From assembly GCF_007859315.1 (NCBI RefSeq), contig NZ_VOHA01000003.1:496001-560000 (forward strand): 64,000 nt of DNA, given 5' to 3'. The translations under genes and the position numbers were made by a program. The DNA is from Reyranella sp. CPCC 100927. Lineage in GTDB: Bacteria; Pseudomonadota; Alphaproteobacteria; Reyranellales; Reyranellaceae. The notes beneath the pieces were generated by a model. The model saw nothing but the letters and a program-made list of their open reading frames with translations, was not told where the DNA came from and made no database searches. Positions 17,158 through 25,529 of this stretch are shown here, one piece after another (within the stretch, counting starts at the first letter, position 1; each line of letters begins with the position of its first letter).

Positions 17158-18938
17158 CCGCGCAACGGACGATCTCGGGTGCGGGCGTCGCGGCCGGCGT
17201 GGGGCTGTTGGCGCTGTTGCCGCTGGCCGGGCTGCCGGCCTTCTACGACTCGTTCCTGTACATGATCTTCTACTGGATCTCGCTGGCCACGAGCTGGGCC
17301 ATCCTGAGCGGGTTTGCCGGTTATTTCAGCTTCGGCCACGCCGCGTTCTTCGGCGCCGGCATGTACACGACAGCGACGCTGAGCACCAAGTTCGGTGTGC
17401 CATTCCTGGTCACCTTGCCGGCCGCCGCCGCGGTGGCGGCGGCGCTTGCGTTCGGCATTGGTGCCGTCGTGTTCCGTCTCAAGCGGTTGCGCGGCGAGTT
17501 GTTCGCGCTGCTGACGCTGGCGGTGTCGTTCGTCGTCGCCACGATCATCCTTAACACCGCCATCGACGGCGGTGCCGGCGTGCTGACCAGCAGCGTCTCG
17601 GTGCCGCGCCTGATGCCGACGCCTTCCGGCACGATCTACCTGCTGGGCCTCATCATGTGTGTCGGCACGCTGGCGATCACATATGCCATCGCCCATTCGC
17701 GCCTGGGCCTGGGGCTGTTCGCGATCCATGACGACGAGGATGTGGCGGAGGTCAAAGGCATTCCGACGTTCCGCTACAAGCTGATCGCGTTTGCCGTGTC
17801 GGCGGCGATCGCCGGTGCGGTCGGCGGCGTTCATGCGATCTATGTCGGGTTCCTGACCGTCAGCGAGACGTTCGGGATCTCGGTGCCGCTCTACGTCGTG
17901 CTGATGAGCGTGTTGGGTGGGGCGCGGCATTGGCTGGGGCCGGCCGTCGGTGCAGCGATCATCGCGGCGTCGCTCTATGCCTTCACCAGCGGTGAGCAGG
18001 CGATGATCGGCCGCGGCATCGTCGCCTTCATCCTGGTCGTGGCGATCTTGATCCTGCCCGAGGGGATCGTGCCATCGCTGCGGCGGTGGTGGCAGCGGCG
18101 CCAGTCTCGCCGCGCCGCGCCGCCTGCGATGGCTGACGCACCGGGCATCGCGACGGTCACGGCGCCGCGCGAAGCCGGCGCGACGGTTGCGAACCTGCAT
18201 CCGCCAACGCGGGTGGTGCTTGAAGTCGGCGATGTGCACAAGGCGTTCGGCGGCCTGCACGCCCTGCGCGGCGTCACCCTTGATATACGCGAGGGCGAAA
18301 TCCTGGGCCTGGTCGGCCCCAACGGCTCGGGCAAGACCACGCTGATCAATGTCATCACCGGTCATTTCCCCCTGACGAGCGGTTCGATCCGCCTCGATGG
18401 CATGGAGATCGGTAATCTGGCGGCCCATGAGATCGCCGCCCGAGGCGTCGCGCGCACCTACCAGATCCCGCGACCCTTCACCCACCTGACGGTGCTCGAC
18501 AATGTGGCCCTGGCCGCGGCGTTTGGTGCCGCCGACCTCGGCCGTGCCGCAAGCCTTGTCGAAGCCCGACGCTGGCTTGATTTCACAGGCCTGCGGGCCA
18601 AGGAAAATGTGCTGCCGGCCGACCTCAACCTGCATGAACGCAAATTCCTGGAACTGGCGCGGGCACTGGCCGCGCGCCCGCGGTTGCTGCTGCTGGATGA
18701 GGTCCTGTCCGGGCTCAATCCGGCGGAGATCGATCGCGCCATCGGGATGATCCGCGAGATCCGGGCCCAGGGCACGACCATCGTGTTCGTCGAGCACCTG
18801 ATGCGGGCCGTGGTCGAACTCTGCGACCGCATCGCCGTGTTGAACGAAGGCGCCCTGTTCGCCCTGGGCGAGGCTGGCGCCGTGATGCGTGATCCGCGGG
18901 TCGTCAGCATCTATCTCGGAAAAGCCCATGCTGCTTGA
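17154..18938 (+). CDS. Fused ABC permease-ATPase (LivM-LivG)
   Basis: Protein of 594 aa joining two normally separate subunits. Residues about 1-310 are a LivM-type permease, with the FGHAAFFGAGMY loop. A linker rich in Ala, Pro and Arg (about 310-358) follows. Residues about 360-594 are a LivG ATPase with Walker A GPNGSGKT, Walker B LLLLDEVLSGLNP and the switch histidine region FVEHLM. The ABC signature is degenerate: NLHERKFLELARAL takes the place of LSGGQ. Fusion fixes a 1:1 ratio of these subunits. The gene overlaps LivH by four bases and LivF by eleven. Confidence 0.9.
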   Translation: MTAQRTISGAGVAAGVGLLALLPLAGLPAFYDSFLYMIFYWISLATSWAILSGFAGYFSFGHAAFFGAGMYTTATLSTKFGVPFLVTLPAAAAVAAALAFGIGAVVFRLKRLRGELFALLTLAVSFVVATIILNTAIDGGAGVLTSSVSVPRLMPTPSGTIYLLGLIMCVGTLAITYAIAHSRLGLGLFAIHDDEDVAEVKGIPTFRYKLIAFAVSAAIAGAVGGVHAIYVGFLTVSETFGISVPLYVVLMSVLGGARHWLGPAVGAAIIAASLYAFTSGEQAMIGRGIVAFILVVAILILPEGIVPSLRRWWQRRQSRRAAPPAMADAPGIATVTAPREAGATVANLHPPTRVVLEVGDVHKAFGGLHALRGVTLDIREGEILGLVGPNGSGKTTLINVITGHFPLTSGSIRLDGMEIGNLAAHEIAARGVARTYQIPRPFTHLTVLDNVALAAAFGAADLGRAASLVEARRWLDFTGLRAKENVLPADLNLHERKFLELARALAARPRLLLLDEVLSGLNPAEIDRAIGMIREIRAQGTTIVFVEHLMRAVVELCDRIAVLNEGALFALGEAGAVMRDPRVVSIYLGKAHAA

Positions 18939-19635
18939 AGCGCGGAACCTGCGCATCGCCTATGGCGATGCCACGGCGGTCTGGGACGCCTCGCTGGAGG
19001 TCGCGGAAGGCGAGATCGTATCGGTCATCGGCCCCAACGGTGCCGGCAAGACCACCCTCATCAGCGCGATCGCCGGGCTGCTGCGCTGGAATGGCGGCAC
19101 GCTGCGCCTGGGAGGCGTCGATCTTGCCCGCGTGCCGGCACATCGGGTCTGTGCCCATGGCATCGCCCTGGTGCCGGAAGGACGGCGCCTGTTCACCCGC
19201 ATGTCGGTCGAGGAGAACCTGGAGATCGGCTGCTACGTCCCGGCGGCGCGCGCCGCCCGGGACGCCACGCTCGAACGGGTCTATGGCCTGTTCCCGATCC
19301 TGCGGCAGAAGCGCGAGCAGATGGCCGGCCTGCTGTCGGGCGGCCAGCAGCAGATGGTCGCCATCGGCCGGGCGCTGATGGCACGTCCTCGCCTGATGTT
19401 GTTCGACGAACCGTCGCTGGGGCTGGCCCCGGCAATTGTCGACGACATGTTCGATATCGTGCGCCGGGTGCGGGAGGAGGGCGTGGCGGTCCTGCTGGTC
19501 GAGCAGAACGTGCTCAAGGCCATGGAGATCGCCGATCGTGCCTATGTCCTGGAACAGGGCCGTATCGTATCGTCCGGCGTGCCGTCCGATCTGCTGCAGC
19601 AGTCGCATATCCGCGAAGCCTATCTCGGCGTATGA
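18928..19635 (+). CDS. ABC transporter ATPase, LivF family
   Basis: Protein of 235 aa with Walker A GPNGAGKT, signature LSGGQQQM, Walker [14 protein letters not shown] and the HTH-free LivF ending (IREAYLGV). The start ATG at 18928 is inside the end of the fusion gene and gives the standard MLLEARNL opening; an upstream GTG/ATG choice would add non-family residues. It completes the transporter as the second nucleotide-binding subunit. Confidence 0.9.
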   Translation: MLLEARNLRIAYGDATAVWDASLEVAEGEIVSVIGPNGAGKTTLISAIAGLLRWNGGTLRLGGVDLARVPAHRVCAHGIALVPEGRRLFTRMSVEENLEIGCYVPAARAARDATLERVYGLFPILRQKREQMAGLLSGGQQQMVAIGRALMARPRLMLFDEPSLGLAPAIVDDMFDIVRRVREEGVAVLLVEQNVLKAMEIADRAYVLEQGRIVSSGVPSDLLQQSHIREAYLGV

Positions 19636-19651
19636 CCGTGGGAGGAAAGCC

Positions 19652-20872
19652 ATGAAGGCCAATGGAAGCTACACCGTCGGCGGTGTGCGCTACCCGCGAC
19701 CGTTCAAGATCCGCCGCCTGGGACATTTCGGGTTCAACCTGGGGGCTCTGGAGAAGGGCCTGGATTTCTACGGCCGGCTGCTCGGTTTTCGTGTCACCGA
19801 CGAACTCGACTTCTCGAAGATCCCCGGCCTTGAGGATCAGGCGCGCAGCCTCGATGATCCGCGCCTGTTCTTCATGACGCACGGCCCGGACCATCACGCC
19901 TTGCTGCTGGCGCATCGGTCGCTGGGCGCGATGTTCGGCGATGATGCCGTATCGCGTGACGTCACGGTCAACCAGATCACCTGGCAGGTCGGCAGCATGG
20001 AGGAGGTGTTCCAGGCGGCCGACTATTTCCGCGGCAACGAGGTCGAGATTCGCCGGGTCGGCCGCGACATGCCCGGCAGCAACTGGCACACCTATATCCG
20101 TGATCCCGACGGCCACACGGTCGAACTGTACTACGGCATCGAGCAGATCGGCTGGGACGGCCGCAGCAAGCCGCACGCGATGTACGATCGCCGCTTCACC
20201 GAGGCCCCCGAGCTGCCGCAGATCGCCGAGCGAACAGAAGTGGCCGACGCTCTCGCGCGGGGTGTCGATATCCACTCGGGCTACGCCGTGCACGATATCG
20301 GGTCCGGCGATCACGTGGTTGCCGGTATCCGTCTGCCGCGGCCATTCAAGATCACGAAAATCGGTCCGATCGGCTTGTTTGTCGCCGACGTTGGCGCCGC
20401 ACAGGCGTTTTATATCGACGTGATGGGCTTCATCCTGACCGAGGAGGTTACCTACAAAGGCCATCGCTGCGTGTTCCTGCGCTGCGGCACGGAGCATCAC
20501 AGTCTGGCGCTCTATCCCCGCGCCCTGCGTCCGTTGCTGGGACTGAGCGAGCACACCAGCTGCATGTCGATGGGCTTTGAAGTCGGCAGCTACCAGCAGC
20601 TGCGCGATGCTGTCGCGTTTCTGGGGAAAGAGGGTGTCCGCAGCGCCGGCACGATTCCGCCGGAACTGTATCCCGGAGTCGACTACGCCGCGCACGTGCT
20701 CGATCCCGACGGACATTGCCTCATGCTCTACTATTACATGGAGCAGATCGGCTGGGACGGTAAGCCGCGGCCGGCGGCACTGCGGCGCCAGGTCCGGGGC
20801 GACTGGCCGGATGTGATCGATCCGCTGTCCGATACCTACGCCGACCAGACGTTCCAGGGGCCGCTGGGGTGA
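19652..20872 (+). CDS. Two-domain VOC-superfamily protein, extradiol dioxygenase-like
   Basis: Protein of 406 aa with two homologous VOC modules (about 20-165 and 225-365), both ending DPDGH...MLYY/ELYY...EQIGWDG. Module 1 keeps the metal triad pattern: His in LGHFGFN, His in DHHALLL and Glu in HTVELYY. Module 2 has Pro in place of the first His (IGPIGLF) and Met in place of the Glu (CLMLYY), so it is probably structural. This matches type I extradiol ring-cleavage dioxygenases, which use one of two modules. GGAGG at 19641 precedes the ATG. It probably opens a catechol-like ring or acts on a related dicarbonyl; the exact substrate is unknown. Confidence 0.82.
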   Translation: MKANGSYTVGGVRYPRPFKIRRLGHFGFNLGALEKGLDFYGRLLGFRVTDELDFSKIPGLEDQARSLDDPRLFFMTHGPDHHALLLAHRSLGAMFGDDAVSRDVTVNQITWQVGSMEEVFQAADYFRGNEVEIRRVGRDMPGSNWHTYIRDPDGHTVELYYGIEQIGWDGRSKPHAMYDRRFTEAPELPQIAERTEVADALARGVDIHSGYAVHDIGSGDHVVAGIRLPRPFKITKIGPIGLFVADVGAAQAFYIDVMGFILTEEVTYKGHRCVFLRCGTEHHSLALYPRALRPLLGLSEHTSCMSMGFEVGSYQQLRDAVAFLGKEGVRSAGTIPPELYPGVDYAAHVLDPDGHCLMLYYYMEQIGWDGKPRPAALRRQVRGDWPDVIDPLSDTYADQTFQGPLG

Positions 20873-20926
20873 TGGTGGTGGGACCGTTGCCGTTGCGGGA
20901 ATGGCACGGCGAGAAGGGAGGCGGAC

Positions 20927-21904
20927 GTGCGAGGATACCGGCGCTGTCGCGCTTTGCTCTGGGCCGGCGCTGTCCTGGTCGCCACGGTGTTCCAGGGTGC
21001 CGCCGCGCAAGAGGAGTTCCCATCGCGGACGATCCGGATCGTGCACGGCTATGATGCCGGCTCGAATCCCGATGTGATCGCGCGGCATCTGGCGCCGGCG
21101 CTGACGGCGCTGCTGGGACAGCAGGTCGCCGTCGATCCCAAGCCCGGCGCGGCCGAGCGCGTGGCGGCGGCCATGGTGGCGCGTGCGCCGGCCGACGGCC
21201 ATACGCTCTACCTCATGACCGGTGGCCAGGCTGCCGTATCGGCCATCGATCCGGCACTGCCGTACGACGTGATGCGCGATTTCGCCTTCATTTCCACCGT
21301 GACCCGGTTTCCCTTCGTATTGCTGGTGGCGCCAGACTCTCGCTTCGCCACGCTGGCCGATTACCTGGCCGCAGCCCGACGCGAGCCGGGCAAGCTCAGC
21401 TACGGCAGCTCGGGCGTCGGCGGCACGCTGCACATGACGATGGAGCTGCTGTGCAGGCAGGCAGGGGTGGAATTGCTGCACGTTCCCTACAAGGGCAATC
21501 CGGCACAGCCGCTGGGCGACCTGACAGCCGGTCGTCTCGATTTGCTTGTCATCACCGTCACCGGCGCCCAACCGCTTCTGAAGGCGGACAAGGCGCGCGC
21601 CCTGGCCGTGACATCCAAGGAACGTTCCGCGCACTTTCCCGACGTGCCGACCATTGCCGAGACGGTCGCCGATTTCGATGTCATGTCGTGGCTGGGCTTC
21701 GTCGCGCCGGCTGGCGTGCCGGCACCGGTCACCGGCCGATGGGCGACGGCGATCCGGGCCGCCGCGGAAGAGCCGGCCGTGCGGGCGCGATTGGAAGACC
21801 TCGGCAACGAAGTGTATCCCGGCACGCCGGCGGCATTCCGCGCCCGCGTCGCCGCGGACATCGCCAAGTGGAAGCCGCTCACGCGCGTGCTCAGCAGTCC
21901 GTGA
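20927..21904 (+). CDS. Bug/TctC-family periplasmic binding protein
   Basis: Protein of 325 aa with a signal peptide (about residues 1-27, ending GAAAQ). The family core follows: FPSRTIRIVHGY, a GSSGVGGTLHM ligand loop and HVPYKGNPAQPL. Such proteins bind carboxylates for tripartite tricarboxylate transporters or act as orphan sensors. No TctA/TctB membrane genes are in the window, so it is an orphan here. The start is GTG at 20927. It is followed closely by the molybdopterin subunit gene and probably belongs to the same transcript. Confidence 0.85.
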   Translation: MRGYRRCRALLWAGAVLVATVFQGAAAQEEFPSRTIRIVHGYDAGSNPDVIARHLAPALTALLGQQVAVDPKPGAAERVAAAMVARAPADGHTLYLMTGGQAAVSAIDPALPYDVMRDFAFISTVTRFPFVLLVAPDSRFATLADYLAAARREPGKLSYGSSGVGGTLHMTMELLCRQAGVELLHVPYKGNPAQPLGDLTAGRLDLLVITVTGAQPLLKADKARALAVTSKERSAHFPDVPTIAETVADFDVMSWLGFVAPAGVPAPVTGRWATAIRAAAEEPAVRARLEDLGNEVYPGTPAAFRARVAADIAKWKPLTRVLSSP

Positions 21905-21922
21905 CGGGTGGAGGTTGTGGTT

Positions 21923-24256
21923 ATGGGTAAATACGGCATCGGACAGCCCGTCATGCGCTTCGAGGATCCGCATCTGCTGCGGGGCCAGGGGCGCTATGTC
22001 GACGACAGGAACCTCCCCGGGCAGGCCTATGCCGTCTTCCTGCGCTCACCCCACGCGCATGCCAGGATCCGATCGATCGATGTCGCGGCGGCGCAGCAGG
22101 CCCCCGGTGTCGTTGCGGTTCTGACCGGCGCCGATTACGCCGCCGATGGACTGGGCATGCCCAAGGCGACCATGCCGCGCAAGCGTCCGGATGGATCGCC
22201 GATGTTCGCACCGCAACGGCCGGCGCTGATCGTCGATCGCGTGCGCTATGTCGGTGATCCCGTGGCCATGGTGATCGCCGACTCGCTGGCACAGGCCAAG
22301 GATGCTGCTGATCTGGTCGTCGTCGACTACGAGCCCTTGCCATCGGTGACCGACACGGCCCAGGCCGTCGAGCCGGGCGCGCCGGCGGTGTGGGACGAGT
22401 GCCCCGACAACATCTCCAATGTGGTGGAGCGCGGCAACAAGGCGGCGACGGAGGCTGCGTTCCAGAAGGCGGCGCGCGTCGTCCGCCGCCGCTATGTCGT
22501 GACCCGCGTGCATGCCCAGTTCATGGAGCCGCGCGGCACCCTGGGCGTCTATGATCCTGGCGAGGATCGCCTGACGCTCTATGCCGATGTCCAGTATCCC
22601 CATCGCGTGCGCAACATGCTGGCCCAGCATGTCTTTCGCATCCCGGAGAGCAAGCTGCGCGTGATCGCAGGCGACATTGGCGGCGCCTTCGGCACCAAGG
22701 GATGGCAGTATGTCGAGCACCGCCTGACCCTGTGGGCGGCGCGCAAGTTGCGCCGGCCGGTCAAATGGACATGCGAGCGTTCCGAGGCCGTGATGGCCGA
22801 CGAACACGGCCGGGACAATATCGGCGATATCGAACTGGCCCTGGACGCCGACAACACGTTCATCGGCCTGCGCCTGCACATGCTGGCCAACATCGGCGCT
22901 TATATCGGATCCGACCGCAACCTGTTGTCGCCGTTCGGCATGATCGGCACGGTCAACGGCGTCTACGCCATTCCGGCCGCCTACGTGCACATCACCGGGC
23001 TGCTGTCCAACACCAATCCCACGGCACCCTATCGCGGCGCCGGCCGGCCGGAGGCGATCTACCTGATCGAGCGCCTGATCGACGATGCGGCCCGCGAGCT
23101 GGGTATTGATCGCGTGGCATTGCGGCGCCAGAATATGTTGCCGCCGTCGGCGCTGCCGTACCAGAGCCCGCTGGGGCCGTACTACGACTGCGGCGCGTTC
23201 GAGGAAAATCTGGATATGGCGTTGTCGCTGGCCGACGTTGCCGGCTTCGCCGCTCGCCGCTCTGAATCGCGCCAGCGGGGACGCCTGCGCGGCCTGGGCA
23301 TCGTTAACGCCATCGAGCAGGCAGCCGGAACCGCGCAGCCGGAATATGCCGAGATCCGCTTCAACCCCAGTGGCTCAGCCATGATGCTGATGGGCACCAA
23401 GGCCCAGGGGCAGGGGCATGAGACCATGTACAAGCAGATCCTGCACGAACGGCTCGGCATCGATCCGCACGACGTGCAGTTCATCGATGGCGATACTGAT
23501 CGGGTCGCCTTCGGCATGGGTACGATGGGATCGCGATCGACCGTGCTGGGCGGCTCGGCGCTCTATCTTGCGGCCGACAAGGTGATCGAGAAGGGCAAGA
23601 AGATCGCTGCCTACATGCTTGAGGCTGCGGTCCAGGACATGGAATTCGCCGACGGCAAGTTCAAGGTCGCCGGCACCGACAAGGCGGTCGGCCTGAAACA
23701 GGTCGCCATGACGGCGTTCCAACCGGCGCGGTTGCCGCCGGGGTTCGAGGGCGGGCTGTACGAGAACGCCACCTACGTAGCGGCCAAGGATACCTTCCCC
23801 AACGGCTGCCACGTGTGCGAGGTCGAGGTCGATCCCGAGACCGGCGTCGTGAGCTTGCAGCGTTATGCCGTCGTCGACGACGTCGGCACCGTCATCAATC
23901 CGATCGGGTTGAAAGGCCAGATCCATGGCGGCGTCGCCCAGGGCGTCGGGCAGATCCTGATGGAGCAGGTCGTGTGGGATCGCGAGTCCGGGCAGCTGCT
24001 GACGGCGAGCTTCCTCGACTACGCCATGCCGCGTGCCGACTCCATGAGCGACGTCGTGATCAAGAGCAACCCCGTCCCGACGCAGTTCAACCCGCTGGGT
24101 GCCAAGGGCGCGGGCGAGGCGGGCACCGTCGGCGCCTTGCCCGTGGTGATGAATGCGATCATGGATGCGCTGGCGGAAGTCGGGGTGACGCAACTCGATA
24201 TGCCAGCCACGCCCGACCGGGTCTGGCGTGCCATGCAACAGGCGAGAGCGGGCTAG
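21923..24256 (+). CDS. Molybdopterin-binding large subunit, xanthine dehydrogenase/CoxL family
   Basis: Protein of 777 aa. The N-terminal a/b hammerhead (RYVDDRNLPGQAYAVFLRSPHAHARI) leads into Mo-cofactor segments: GGAFGTKG near residue 252, PYRGAGRPE near 369 and the catalytic glutamate E732 in GAGEAG. The CO dehydrogenase signature AYxCSFR is absent, so this is a hydroxylase of another substrate. ATG 21923 is favoured over GTG 21908 because GGTGGAGG precedes it at a good distance. No small or FAD subunit gene adjoins it; the nearest are 0.8 kb downstream beside another large subunit. It should hydroxylate an N-heterocycle, aldehyde or similar compound. Confidence 0.9.
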   Translation: MGKYGIGQPVMRFEDPHLLRGQGRYVDDRNLPGQAYAVFLRSPHAHARIRSIDVAAAQQAPGVVAVLTGADYAADGLGMPKATMPRKRPDGSPMFAPQRPALIVDRVRYVGDPVAMVIADSLAQAKDAADLVVVDYEPLPSVTDTAQAVEPGAPAVWDECPDNISNVVERGNKAATEAAFQKAARVVRRRYVVTRVHAQFMEPRGTLGVYDPGEDRLTLYADVQYPHRVRNMLAQHVFRIPESKLRVIAGDIGGAFGTKGWQYVEHRLTLWAARKLRRPVKWTCERSEAVMADEHGRDNIGDIELALDADNTFIGLRLHMLANIGAYIGSDRNLLSPFGMIGTVNGVYAIPAAYVHITGLLSNTNPTAPYRGAGRPEAIYLIERLIDDAARELGIDRVALRRQNMLPPSALPYQSPLGPYYDCGAFEENLDMALSLADVAGFAARRSESRQRGRLRGLGIVNAIEQAAGTAQPEYAEIRFNPSGSAMMLMGTKAQGQGHETMYKQILHERLGIDPHDVQFIDGDTDRVAFGMGTMGSRSTVLGGSALYLAADKVIEKGKKIAAYMLEAAVQDMEFADGKFKVAGTDKAVGLKQVAMTAFQPARLPPGFEGGLYENATYVAAKDTFPNGCHVCEVEVDPETGVVSLQRYAVVDDVGTVINPIGLKGQIHGGVAQGVGQILMEQVVWDRESGQLLTASFLDYAMPRADSMSDVVIKSNPVPTQFNPLGAKGAGEAGTVGALPVVMNAIMDALAEVGVTQLDMPATPDRVWRAMQQARAG

Positions 24257-24270
24257 CCGTCGTGACGATG

Positions 24271-24506
24271 GCTGTCATCCCGAGCGCAGCGAGGGATCAA
24301 GGAACGGCGCCTAGAGTGGTACTTCTTGATCGAAGCGGTTCACCGTCATCCTGAGCGCAGCGAAGGATCCTGCGGTGCTGGCTCCAGATCACCATTTGCC
24401 GGTGTTCTTCGGATGATCCAACGCAAGGTCCTTCGCTGCGCTCAGGACAACGATTCCACCAACGTATGGACTGCGTTGGATCCCTCGCTGCGCTCGGGAT
24501 GACAGC
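24271..24506. repeat. Nested inverted-repeat element (REP/MITE-like)
   Basis: The outer arms 24271-24298 and 24479-24506 are perfect 28-base inverted copies. The inner arms 24345-24370 and 24425-24452 are inverted copies of a related sequence with a few mismatches. All four share the core GAGCGCAGCGA. No open frame or transposase lies inside. It fills the gap between the convergent Mo-subunit and HxlR genes and could act as a folded 3' end or a mobile palindromic unit. Confidence 0.75.
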
Positions 24507-24529
24507 TGTGCGGATGGACCGACCGGCCA

Positions 24530-24868
24530 TCACCGCTGATAGGCGGCCTCCAGCCGCTTGGCGTGCTTGGAGCCCCACTCGGCCAGTGGCGTGAGCGCCT
24601 CGTCGAGCGAGGCGCCGAATTTGGTGATCGAGTATTCGACCTTCGGCGGGACCTGGTGGAAGATCTCGCGGCTGATGATGCCGTCGGTTTCCATCTCTCG
24701 CAGGTGCTGGATCAGCATCTTTTCGCTGATGCCGGGTATCAGTCGCTTCAGTTCGCCGAAGCGGCGCGGCTGCTGGTGGATCTCCCACAACAGTACCGCC
24801 TTCCACTTGCCGCCGATCACCGCCAGCGCCGGGCCGAGACCGCAGCTGTCCGGTTTCTGTCGCCGCAT
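24530..24868 (-). CDS. HxlR-family transcriptional regulator
   Basis: Small winged-helix protein of 112 aa. The family hallmarks are present: GGKWKAVLLWEI, FGELKRLIPGISEKMLIQHLREME as the recognition region, and a VEYSITKFG wing. A cysteine at position 9 (SCGL) could sense oxidants, aldehydes or quinones, as in YodB/HypR relatives. It is divergent from the three-subunit molybdenum hydroxylase. The gap contains an inverted repeat that fits a HxlR operator, so it probably controls that operon. Confidence 0.9.
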   Translation of the reverse strand: MRRQKPDSCGLGPALAVIGGKWKAVLLWEIHQQPRRFGELKRLIPGISEKMLIQHLREMETDGIISREIFHQVPPKVEYSITKFGASLDEALTPLAEWGSKHAKRLEAAYQR

Positions 24869-24897
24869 CTGCCGCTCCGCATACAGACCAAAAGGTT

Positions 24898-24922
24898 AGT
24901 ACCTGACTTTATTGTAGGTACT
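24898..24922. promoter_or_regulatory. Inverted repeat, probable HxlR operator
   Basis: AGTACCT (24898-24904) and AGGTACT (24916-24922) are inverted copies separated by 11 bases. A related AGGTAGTGCCT follows at 24934-24944. They lie in the AT-richer divergent gap between starts 24868 and 25016. HxlR proteins bind GTAC-type inverted repeats. Confidence 0.6.
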
Positions 24923-25015
24923 TGTGAGTGATCAGGTAGTGCCTATTTTCGCCGGTAACAAGGCCATCATCCGCGCGACCGTGGCCTGGGTTCACTAGAA
25001 GACAGGGAGAAGGAC

Positions 25016-25528
25016 ATGAGGACGTCCGCGCCGTCGCAACCCGGCGGTGGCATCGCAGCCGACGATACCGTCGCGATCTCACTGCATATCAACGGTGAGC
25101 TGCGACACGTCCTGACCGACAGGCGTGCCACGCTGCTCGACACCTTGCGCGAGCGGCTGGCGCTGACCGGCACCAAGAAAGGCTGTGATCGCGGCGAATG
25201 CGGTGCCTGTACCGTGCATATCGATGGGCGTCGCGTGCTGGCGTGCCTGGCGCTGGCCGTGATGGCCGAGGGCCGCGAGGTCATCACGATCGAGGGCGTG
25301 ACACCAGCCGATGGCCTGCATCCCGTGCAGGCATCGTTCATCGAGCATGATGCCTTGCAGTGCGGCTACTGCACGCCGGGGCAGGTGATGTCGGCCATCG
25401 CCTGTATCCGCGAGGGCCGCGCGACGTCCGACGACGAGATTCGCGAATTCATGAGCGGCAATCTCTGCCGCTGTTCCGCCTATCCGCAGATCGTGGCCGC
25501 CGTGCGGGCCGCCGCCGCGGGAGCCTGA
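25016..25528 (+). CDS. Molybdenum hydroxylase [2Fe-2S] small subunit (CoxS/PaoA-like)
   Basis: Protein of 170 aa with two [2Fe-2S] centres: C57, C62, C65 and C77 (plant ferredoxin type) and C116, C119, C151 and C153 (four-helix type). It passes electrons from the Mo centre to FAD. It is the first gene of a three-gene operon, one base before the FAD subunit gene. There is no convincing twin-arginine signal, unlike E. coli PaoA, so the enzyme may stay in the cytoplasm. Confidence 0.93.
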   Translation: MRTSAPSQPGGGIAADDTVAISLHINGELRHVLTDRRATLLDTLRERLALTGTKKGCDRGECGACTVHIDGRRVLACLALAVMAEGREVITIEGVTPADGLHPVQASFIEHDALQCGYCTPGQVMSAIACIREGRATSDDEIREFMSGNLCRCSAYPQIVAAVRAAAAGA

Positions 25529-25529
25529 C

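Noticed and set aside
16902-18956. 684-codon open frame on the minus strand
   Set aside because: It is antisense to the conserved permease-ATPase fusion and has no recognisable domain; high GC content removes stops in the opposite strand.
19514-21973. 819-codon open frame on the minus strand
   Set aside because: It covers LivF, the VOC protein and the Bug protein in antisense, all of which have clear motifs. Composition is His/Arg/Gln rich, a shadow pattern.
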